A stretch of DNA of 5,039 nt, taken from assembly GCA_003136335.1 (NCBI GenBank), contig PLEA01000454.1, positions 1 through 5,039 on the forward strand, written 5' to 3'. Numbering within the stretch: position 1 is the stretch's first letter; each line of letters opens with the position of its first letter. Shown in pieces: positions 1-5,039 of the stretch. Origin of the DNA: Acidobacteriaceae bacterium (GTDB lineage: Bacteria; Acidobacteriota; Terriglobia; Terriglobales; SbA1). Position numbers and translations under genes: made by a program. The notes beneath the pieces are model-generated. The model saw only the letters and a program-made list of their open reading frames with translations, had not been told where the DNA came from and ran no database searches.

Positions 1-60
1 TTGCCGCGATTTGACGGCGGCGAAACAGGTTTGGGCAGCCCGGACGGCGCACAATGGCTC

Positions 61-156
61 ATGAATCAAGGGCGCGCCGTCTTCTCGCAGTTAATCAGCT
101 TCCTTCCCGATCGAGAGTTTCGCCGAGAACTAGCAAGGTTTCACGGGAATGCAGAC
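61..156 (+). pseudogene. N-terminal remnant of an IS4-type transposase (DUF4372-like region)
   Basis: From the ATG at 61, 32 codons read MNQGRAVFSQLISFLPDREF and on through RRELARFHGNAD. This resembles the N-terminal region (the DUF4372 type) of IS4-family transposases, where an 'FSQL...P..EF...V.RY.GD' pattern is usually followed by a 'SFSCWDQ...MAFAQL' segment. Here the resemblance stops at about 156; the frame stays open to the TAG at 358-360, but those residues do not look like transposase. The catalytic DDE core is absent, so no activity is expected. There is no good ribosome binding site before 61, as is common for transposases. The frame is also open upstream to position 1, but those residues look non-coding. 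I could not identify a terminal inverted repeat, and the element's left end may lie in or before 1-60. The family call is from memory of the motif and rests on a short match. Confidence 0.6.
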
Positions 157-893
157 AAAACGGGGGATGCTGGGGGTCGATCGAGTTGCCAGTCGTCGCT
201 CCTGAGCGATCCTAACGCAAAATTGTCTATGGAAATGTGGCGAAAGCCGAGACCGAGATATGCCTTCGCGAAATCGGGGTCGAGTTCGATTGCGTGCTTA
301 AAGAAAGGAATAGCGTCCAACGTGCCACGCGGATGCAGAGTTCTGGTGGCCATGCTGTAGCCTCTCAGAGCTTCCAGCGAGGAAGTCGTCGCTTCCGCTC
401 CAAGATCGAACCTCTGTACTGAAGCCAGCGACTCTCCCAGCTTGGCACGCATATCCGACGCCATCGAACTCAGGGTCTTTAATAGACCTTCCTCGCTGCT
501 GGTTTCTGCTTGTTCCCCGCCCAATGTGTCACCTGTTACACAGGCTGTCGCACTTAATCCCACCAGATAATCATTTCCCAGACGGGAGATCGAACCCTCC
601 AACACCGCCTTGCTCCCAGTGCGTATGCAGATTCCCTTGGCCAGTTCCCGCGTGACATGATCACTGGGCGAGCGGCCCATCAACTTCAAAGTTTCGCTAA
701 TCTTCCGGTCAGAGAGAGTTTTGAGGAAAGGTGACTGCTCAAGTTGTACCGAGAGTGCCTGCTTCAACGCGTCGTCAAATATCGGGTCACCAGTGTGATT
801 GACGAAGTTCCACGGAGAAAGCACCGGAGTGATTTTCGAGTCCGTAATGTCCGGCGCTCTCCGTCGAACAGTCGTTGCCCGAAGTCTGCTCAT
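141..893 (-). pseudogene. Fragment of a Ser/Thr-kinase/TPR-type protein, kinase domain missing
   Basis: The minus-strand frame encodes 250 residues. Residues about 30-165 (NFVNHTGDPIFDDALKQALS near the start, LEQSPFLKTLSDRKISETLK, LMGRSPSD, CIRTGSKAVLEGSI, KLGESLASVQRFD) resemble the module that follows the transmembrane segment in many acidobacterial Ser/Thr protein kinases and related TPR regulators. Residues about 171-215 (SLEALRGYS, then AIPFFKHAIELDPDFAKAYL) look like the start of the TPR array. No kinase motifs or membrane segment precede residue 1: the frame has a TAG three codons upstream of the ATG. After about residue 216 (position 246 downward) the TPR pattern is lost, and the frame closes at 141 inside the transposase remnant. 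The segment near residues 16-30 reads KITPVLSPWNF, where I would expect a short 'DTIVLADF'-like strand, which suggests decay. The open frame could still be translated, but the expected architecture is broken at both ends. The fragment is probably a deletion or rearrangement product. Confidence 0.68.
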
Positions 894-980
894 TATTTCT
901 CTCTAATGCCTCACTGCTCTGACTCTAACCGAATCGGCGCACTGTCCCCTTTCGTAACTATGGTGACCTTCCAAGCAAGA

Positions 981-1018
981 GTACCGTTAACTTGGGATAA
1001 AACGTTCATGAGCGGTAC
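981..1018. repeat. Inverted repeat GTACCG / CGGTAC with 26-base spacer
   Basis: GTACCG at 981-986 is exactly complementary to CGGTAC at 1013-1018. In RNA the stem could extend by a G-U pair (987/1012) and an A-U pair (988/1011), giving eight pairs around a loop of about 22 bases. There is no following T run, so it is not a standard terminator. It lies 117 bases upstream of the ATG at 1135 and could be a regulator binding site or a leader structure. Arms this short can also arise by chance. Confidence 0.3.
1004..1018 (+). promoter_or_regulatory. Copy 1 of a 15-base motif shared by both intergenic gaps
   Basis: GTTCATGAGCGGTAC here and GTTCATGAACGGCAC at 4141-4155 match at 13 of 15 positions; both differences are transitions. 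This copy ends 116 bases before the start of the MHYT/GGDEF/EAL gene and overlaps the right arm of the inverted repeat. A common regulator site is possible. By rough hand estimate, a match this good between two gaps of this size would arise by chance perhaps one time in ten, so the support is weak. Confidence 0.2.
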
Positions 1019-1122
1019 GTAGCTTTGTAGGCTATCTCACCCCAGAAGTAAGTCGAAATACGACGAGTGCCGCATTCCATCAACGGCCTGGTCTGGATTG
1101 GGATCGAGGGCTACCCAGAGAC

Positions 1123-1126
1123 GGAG
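1123..1126 (+). promoter_or_regulatory. Ribosome binding site of the MHYT/GGDEF/EAL gene
   Basis: GGAG lies eight bases before the ATG at 1135, an ideal Shine-Dalgarno distance. This supports that start over later in-frame ATGs, which would remove the first membrane segment of the MHYT domain. Confidence 0.7.
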
Positions 1127-1134
1127 ACTCGACC

Positions 1135-3804
1135 ATGTTCCCGGAAAACACGGTACTCGTCGGGTCCTATGACTACCGTTTGGTGGTCCTGTCAGTTGTA
1201 ATCGCAACGTTTGCGTCCTATGCAGCGTTGGACCTTGCGGGTCGGGTGACCGTCGCACGGGGATCGGCTCGGGTTGATTGGTTGGCGGGTGGAGCCATTG
1301 CGATGGGCTTGGGCATTTGGTCCATGCACTACATTGGAATGTTAGCTTTTAGGCTGCCGATTCCGGTGTGGTACGACTGGCCAATTGTCGTGCTATCTCT
1401 GCTGGCTGCTATTTTCGCCTCAGCCGCAGCATTGCATTTCGCAAGTGGGCAAGAGATGAGCCTGTGGCGCACAGCGTTTGGAAGCCTCGTCATGGGCGGG
1501 GGAATCGGTGCGATGCACTACATCGGCATGCATGCCATGCGGCTTGGTGCGATGTGCCACTTCAATCCTTTAGTCGTGGTTCTTTCCGTCGTTCTTGCGG
1601 TTCTGATTTCGTTTGTCGCGCTCCGCTTGGTATTCCTTGCCAGAGATCACGGCGAGACCAGACGCCTACGGAGGGCTGCTAGCGCAATCGTTATGGGCGC
1701 TGCGATCCCGATCATGCATTACACAGGGATGGCGGCGGCCAGCTTCACGGTTTCCGATGTGGCTGCAGACTTGTCGCACGCGGTGGACGTTTCCACTCTC
1801 GGCATGATTGGTATTGCGACAGTGACGATCATCGTCTTAGGAATTGCCACCCTGACGGCAGCCTATAACCGCTTACTGCGCGAACCGAGGACGATGCGAA
1901 CGAGTGTGTTAAGCATCCGCATTCTTGCGGCGAGAGCCGCAATGCTTACGTTCTGCATCATGTTTGTTTTTGAAGCAGCTAAGCAGGCTCTTCGTCCCAC
2001 AATCACGATCTGGACTTCTCATGTAGTCACGATTCTGTTCGCCACGCTGGTCGCTGCGGTTCTTAGCTTCACTGTTCTTAGGAAGGAAGAGCGGTCCAAG
2101 GAGATGCTGCAGAACAGTGAGAACAAGTATCGCGTGTTGTTCGAGGACTCGGCGGATGCGAACTGGCTGATGGACGAAAAGGGCTTTCTGGATCGTAATT
2201 CTGCTGCGCTCCAGATGTTCGGATACTCAGCCGACGAGATGATGCATCCGTCCGATATTTCACCCCCGAATCAACGTGACGGCACGTCCTCCCGAGTGGC
2301 GGCCGAAGAGAAGATTGCCGCTGCGTTTCTCAATGGCACGGAACGTTTCGAGTGGTTGCACCAGCGTAAGAACGGCAATGTCTTTCCGGCTGAGGTGTGC
2401 CTTACTGCATTGACGCTGAGCGGGCGGCCGCGCCTGCTGGCCACCGTGCGTGACATCTCGGACCGCAAACTCGCCGAGGAACAGGTTCAATTCTTGGCCT
2501 ACTACGATGCACTGACGGGACTGCCCAATCGGACTCTTCTTAAGGATCGAGTGACGAAGGCACTCGCCGCCGCCAGTCGGCAAGGGCATAAAGTCGCGTT
2601 CCTGTTCCTCGATCTCGACAGGTTCAAAGACATCAACGACTCGCTGGGACACTCGGTCGGCGATCTCCTCCTGCAAGGGATTGCGGAGCGGCTTAAGACG
2701 TGGGGGCGTGAACAGGACACCGTCGCCCGACTAGGCGGCGACGAATTCCTGATCACGTTGACTCAAGTAAAGGACCTAGCCGACGTGGCGGTTGCCGCCG
2801 AGCGACTCATGGATGCAATGACCGCTGGATTCGTCGTCCAAGGCCACTCCCTCAATGTTAGTTGCAGCATCGGCGTCAGTATCTTCCCCGAACACGGTAC
2901 GGACTGCGAAACGCTGATCAAGAATGCCGATGCGGCTATGTATGGTGCCAAAGACTGTGGACGTGACAACTTCCGGTTCTTCGCGGAGGATATGAACGCT
3001 CATGCGCTGGAGCGATTGAGCTTAGAGAACGGCTTGCGATTGGCACTGGAAAAAGAAGAACTGTTCTTGGTGTATCAGCCACAGATGCATGTGGCCACGA
3101 GAAGGGTCACCGGGTTGGAGGCGCTCCTTCGTTGGCAGCATCCGGACTTGGGCCTTGTGCCACCCGACAAGTTCATACGAATTGCCGAGAACAGCGGACT
3201 GATCGTACCAATTGGTGAATGGGTGCTGCGGACGGCCTGCCTTCAGGCGAGAAAATGGCAAGACGAAGGTCTCCCCGCCGTTTCAGTAGCAGTAAATGTA
3301 TCAGCGGTCCAGTTTCGTCAACAGGGCTTCTGCGAACTCATCAGAAGCGTGCTGCATGAGACGGGCCTCGCCCCGCAATATCTTGAACTGGAGCTAACGG
3401 AAAGCCTACTCCTAGCTAATGCTGATGTAACGCTCCCAGTCCTTAGGGAATTAAAGTCTATGGGGCTGACGCTAGCGATTGACGACTTTGGAACTGGCTA
3501 CTCCAACTTTACCTCCTTGAGACAGTTTGGGGTCAGCAAGCTCAAAATCGACCGCTCGTTTATCCGGGATGTCGCCATGAAGCCGGATGACGCTGCGATC
3601 ACAACCGCAATCATCAGCATGGCGAAAAGCCTGAATCTCAAGGTGATCGCCGAGGGCGTCGAAAACGAAGCACAAATGTCATTCCTGCGGACACTCCAGT
3701 GCGACGAGATTCAAGGCTATTACTTCAGCAAGCCCTTAACAGCAGAGAAGGCCGCCGACAAGCTGCGGGGCACAGTGGTACACGAATTGGCTGCTTTGAA
3801 CTAG
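1135..3804 (+). CDS. Membrane MHYT-PAS-GGDEF-EAL protein (cyclic di-GMP synthase/phosphodiesterase)
   Basis: This 889-residue inner-membrane signalling protein is predicted to make and/or degrade cyclic di-GMP. MHYT sensor: about seven membrane segments (roughly 15-37, 48-70, 83-103, 115-136, 146-168, 183-204, 222-243) with MHYIGM at 64-69, MHYIGM at 127-132 and MHYTGM at 194-199. These residues are proposed in the family to bind copper and sense a gas. Two more hydrophobic segments follow (about 263-281 and 294-315), then a PAS domain (about 329-443) ending in RDISDRK. GGDEF domain (about 453-616): DALTGLPNR, D493, N501 and D510, GGDEF at 534-538, K606 and R610; the inhibitory-site RxxD is R525-D528, five residues before GGDEF. 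EAL domain (about 627-880): E662 of EAL, N721, E753 and E756 (ELTES), D783-D784 in DDFGTGYSN, K804, E840, Q860. Both output domains therefore look catalytically complete. The order resembles Bacillus YkoW and, without PAS, Pseudomonas MucR. Which activity dominates, and the ligand sensed by PAS, cannot be read from sequence. Confidence 0.96.
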   Translation: MFPENTVLVGSYDYRLVVLSVVIATFASYAALDLAGRVTVARGSARVDWLAGGAIAMGLGIWSMHYIGMLAFRLPIPVWYDWPIVVLSLLAAIFASAAALHFASGQEMSLWRTAFGSLVMGGGIGAMHYIGMHAMRLGAMCHFNPLVVVLSVVLAVLISFVALRLVFLARDHGETRRLRRAASAIVMGAAIPIMHYTGMAAASFTVSDVAADLSHAVDVSTLGMIGIATVTIIVLGIATLTAAYNRLLREPRTMRTSVLSIRILAARAAMLTFCIMFVFEAAKQALRPTITIWTSHVVTILFATLVAAVLSFTVLRKEERSKEMLQNSENKYRVLFEDSADANWLMDEKGFLDRNSAALQMFGYSADEMMHPSDISPPNQRDGTSSRVAAEEKIAAAFLNGTERFEWLHQRKNGNVFPAEVCLTALTLSGRPRLLATVRDISDRKLAEEQVQFLAYYDALTGLPNRTLLKDRVTKALAAASRQGHKVAFLFLDLDRFKDINDSLGHSVGDLLLQGIAERLKTWGREQDTVARLGGDEFLITLTQVKDLADVAVAAERLMDAMTAGFVVQGHSLNVSCSIGVSIFPEHGTDCETLIKNADAAMYGAKDCGRDNFRFFAEDMNAHALERLSLENGLRLALEKEELFLVYQPQMHVATRRVTGLEALLRWQHPDLGLVPPDKFIRIAENSGLIVPIGEWVLRTACLQARKWQDEGLPAVSVAVNVSAVQFRQQGFCELIRSVLHETGLAPQYLELELTESLLLANADVTLPVLRELKSMGLTLAIDDFGTGYSNFTSLRQFGVSKLKIDRSFIRDVAMKPDDAAITTAIISMAKSLNLKVIAEGVENEAQMSFLRTLQCDEIQGYYFSKPLTAEKAADKLRGTVVHELAALN

Positions 3805-4086
3805 TGCAAAGTCACAATACTTCCGGCGCCCGCTTTTCGAACTACGTGAGCGCCAGGCCCCAAAGCGCAAGGTGCTCCAACGGATGACAATTCAAAATCA
3901 CAGAAGGCGCCACACTGTTGCGGAGCGTCTTCCCGAATTATCCCGACACGATTGGCGGGAGGCCAACGCCGAACCTAGCGGAGTTCTTGCGAGAGTGCCG
4001 GGCGGAAGTCGGAAACGAACGACCGTTAGCAAAGAGCGTCTAGGCTCCGGAAAACGGAAACAGCACTGGAGACGGCTAGGCTGGAA

Positions 4087-4115
4087 ACTTCGCAGAGCGA
4101 AGTACAGGAATCCTG
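4087..4115 (+). repeat. Perfect 7-bp hairpin followed by an 11-base palindrome
   Basis: ACTTCGC (4087-4093) and GCGAAGT (4097-4103) form a perfect seven-pair stem around an AGA loop. The palindrome CAGGA-A-TCCTG follows at 4105-4115. No T run follows, so this is not a typical intrinsic terminator. It sits about 100 bases upstream of the sensor gene and could be part of its leader RNA or an operator. Confidence 0.35.
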
Positions 4116-4140
4116 ATTTGATAGCAAAGCGGAGCATACG

Positions 4141-4155
4141 GTTCATGAACGGCAC
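4141..4155 (+). promoter_or_regulatory. Copy 2 of the shared 15-base motif, with a perfect 10-base palindrome
   Basis: GTTCATGAACGGCAC matches the copy at 1004-1018 at 13 of 15 positions. Its first ten bases, GTTCATGAAC (4141-4150), are a perfect palindrome, the shape expected of a dimeric repressor or activator site. It ends 59 bases before the GTG at 4215. The other copy has G in place of A at the ninth position and so is an imperfect palindrome. No regulator can be named. Confidence 0.22.
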
Positions 4156-4199
4156 ACACTGAAGCAGACGCATGGCAACCATCGAGTCAAGGAATGAAA

Positions 4200-4206
4200 G
4201 AGGGGG
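4200..4206 (+). promoter_or_regulatory. Ribosome binding site that selects the GTG start at 4215
   Basis: The purine run GAGGGGG ends eight bases before the GTG at 4215, a good Shine-Dalgarno position. The in-frame ATG at 4194 has AAGGA (4189-4193) touching the start codon, too close to be useful. The in-frame ATG at 4257 has no purine-rich stretch before it. I therefore favour GTG 4215. Confidence 0.55.
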
Positions 4207-4214
4207 CTGAGAGA

Positions 4215-5039
4215 GTGGCAACGGGCAAGAATCAAGTTGACTTCAATTTTGTACGCATGGTTGAGCTTGGTATCATGCTCCTCGCGGCAGCAGCGACTTC
4301 TGGGCAACTCTGGGGGCAGGCTCTGCCGGAACTGATCACCGTTCGCGATATACGCGCCCTCACTCCGGATCAAGCTCGGCAAGGTCGGCCAGTTCGGTTA
4401 CGTGGCGTAGTCACCGTCTTCTCGGGCTGGAAGTCTTCCTTCTTCTTTCAGGACGCAACTGCCGGAATTTCAGTCTCACGCACGTACGATTCTCCGGAGG
4501 TCCAGCAAGGGCAATTGGTGGAACTGCGCGGTGCAACGGGCCCGGGCATGTTTGCACCCGTCATCGTTGCGGATAAAGTAACCGTGTTGGGTAACGGTAA
4601 GATGCCTCCCGCACACCAGTTTGGCGCGGACGAGCTTGCCGGGGGAAAGCAAGATGCTCAGTGGATTGCGATCCGGGGCATCGTGCGATCAGCCGTTGTA
4701 GAAACCATTTGGGAACGATCCGTTCTTGTTCTAGAAGTCGATATTGGAGGGGGCAATCTCGTTACTGTGCGGGTTCACGCCTTCTCAGAAGCCGATCTGG
4801 GCCGACTGCCGGGCTCCTCGGTTTCCGTTCGCGGTGTCTGCGGCACAGTTTTTAACGACAAAAGGCAGTTCATCGGACTAAGGCTGTACGTCCAGAATCT
4901 AGCTGACGTGAAAGTGGAACATCCAGCGACCGCTGCCCCGTTTGACATTCCCAGTCGCGCTCTTGGCAGCCTGCTCCAGTTTGGCGATCAGGAGGGGGGA
5001 GCCATTAGCCGTGTGAAGGTGCGAGGAATCGTCACCTAC
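4215..5039 (+). CDS. Exported multi-module sensor protein, N-terminal part (cut by window end)
   Basis: The 275 codons present continue past the window edge with no stop. Residues about 13-36 form a signal-peptide-like segment (MVELGIMLLAAAA core, possible cleavage after WGQA at 33-36). The mature part starts LPELITVRDIRALTPDQA and then shows repeated beta-rich, probably OB-like modules. Module 1 is residues about 60-135 (VRLRGVVTVF, FFFQDATAGISV, LVELRG). Module 2 is about 151-235 (IAIRGIVRS, VSVRGVCG). A third begins at 267 with VKVRGIVTY, where the window ends. I recall this N-terminus, 'I..IR.L.P..A..G.PVRLRGVVT...FVQDATGGI', from periplasmic sensor regions of membrane histidine kinases and some GGDEF proteins in Acidobacteria and related phyla. 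A transmembrane segment and a kinase or cyclase domain probably follow, but that is not visible. No ligand is known to me. An ATG at 4194 would add seven residues; an ATG at 4257 would remove 14 and still leave a signal peptide. Confidence 0.85.
   Translation, partial: MATGKNQVDFNFVRMVELGIMLLAAAATSGQLWGQALPELITVRDIRALTPDQARQGRPVRLRGVVTVFSGWKSSFFFQDATAGISVSRTYDSPEVQQGQLVELRGATGPGMFAPVIVADKVTVLGNGKMPPAHQFGADELAGGKQDAQWIAIRGIVRSAVVETIWERSVLVLEVDIGGGNLVTVRVHAFSEADLGRLPGSSVSVRGVCGTVFNDKRQFIGLRLYVQNLADVKVEHPATAAPFDIPSRALGSLLQFGDQEGGAISRVKVRGIVTY

Larger units (their letters stand above)
894..1134. other. Non-coding gap upstream of the cyclic di-GMP gene
   Basis: These 241 bases lie between the 5' end of the minus-strand kinase fragment and the start of the large plus-strand gene, so they should hold the latter's promoter. 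I see no convincing -35/-10 pair. The only frames crossing the gap are short and unlike known proteins. Noticeable sequence features are the inverted repeat at 981-1018, a GTTAAC palindrome at 986-991, an AACGTT palindrome at 1001-1006, and the GTTCATGAGCGGTAC motif at 1004-1018 that recurs in the next intergenic gap. Confidence 0.6.
3805..4214. other. Intergenic gap of about 400 bases with several small hairpins
   Basis: I see no credible gene here. The frames that cross it on either strand are compositionally odd (very basic, or rich in Arg, Leu and Ser) and match nothing I recognise. No stem followed by a T run marks the end of the upstream gene; the only stem near it is GGCGC (3825-3829) with GCGCC (3850-3854). 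Other pairings are TCCCG (3941-3945) with CGGGA (3956-3960), AGCGTCT (4035-4041) with AGACGGCT (4070-4077, one bulge), and TCCG (4046-4049) with CGGA (4055-4058). CTAGGCT occurs twice (4040-4046, 4076-4082), each followed by a GGAAA. The gap presumably contains the promoter and leader of the gene at 4215. I do not recognise a known riboswitch or small RNA. Confidence 0.55.

Noticed and set aside
1..360. Plus-strand 119-codon frame as a complete gene
   Set aside because: Only residues 21-52 look like protein of a known family; the rest overlaps the minus-strand kinase fragment and has no family character.
911..1009. 32-residue minus-strand frame starting MNVLSQVNGT
   Set aside because: It has no ribosome binding site, no recognisable similarity, and a length easily met by chance.
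744..1022. Plus-strand 92-codon frame
   Set aside because: More than half is antisense to the kinase fragment and its composition (Arg/Ser-rich) is that of a shadow frame.
3825..3854. GGCGC/GCGCC stem as a terminator for the cyclic di-GMP gene
   Set aside because: The stem is only five pairs with a 20-base loop and no following T run.
4031..4115. Cyclic di-GMP riboswitch upstream of the sensor gene
   Set aside because: I see none of the conserved core sequence of the known classes; the hairpins are small and generic.
4118..4146. TTGATA ... GTTCAT as a promoter for the sensor gene
   Set aside because: The spacing of 17 is good, but the -10 element matches the consensus at only three of six positions.
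3872..4162. Plus-strand 96-residue, very basic frame between the two main genes
   Set aside because: Its Arg/Lys-rich, low-hydrophobic composition matches no family I know; no clear ribosome binding site; more likely non-coding.
3898..4221. Minus-strand 107-residue frame opposite the intergenic gap
   Set aside because: It overlaps the start of the sensor gene and its Arg/Leu/Ser-rich sequence reads like a reverse shadow; no known motif.
1..5039. CRISPR array, tRNA or rRNA gene, toxin-antitoxin or defence module
   Set aside because: No regularly spaced repeats, no cloverleaf, no rRNA-like stretch and no protein of those families was seen.

Overview
The window looks like chromosomal DNA from a soil-type bacterium, most likely an acidobacterium (Acidobacteriota). 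That placement is an inference. It rests on two sequence types that I recall as common in that phylum: the extracytoplasmic module of Ser/Thr-kinase/TPR proteins (minus strand, left end) and the repeated beta-rich 'RGVV...QDATAGI' sensor modules of the right-hand gene. No rRNA or tRNA is present to test it.

The left end (1 to about 893) is genomic debris. A 32-codon piece of an IS4-type transposase N-terminus (plus strand, from 61) abuts, on the opposite strand, a fragment of a kinase/TPR-type protein (893 down to 141) that has lost its kinase domain, membrane segment and most of its TPR tail. Positions 894-1134 are non-coding and carry a GTACCG/CGGTAC inverted repeat.

The centre (1135-3804) is one large, apparently intact gene. 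It encodes an 889-residue membrane protein with the order MHYT sensor, two extra membrane segments, PAS, GGDEF, EAL, so it is a predicted cyclic di-GMP synthase/phosphodiesterase. Every catalytic signature I checked in both output domains is present, and so is the RxxD inhibitory site.

After about 400 non-coding bases (3805-4214) that can form several small hairpins, a second gene starts at 4215 and runs off the right edge. It has a signal-peptide-like N-terminus followed by repeated beta-rich modules. In proteins I recall with this N-terminus, such modules are the periplasmic sensor part of membrane histidine kinases or GGDEF proteins, but the output domain lies outside the window. The two intact genes point the same way and may both belong to membrane signal transduction, but the gap argues against a tight operon. 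A 15-base motif (13 of 15 identical) lies upstream of both. I found no CRISPR array, defence system, complete mobile element or clearly novel system.
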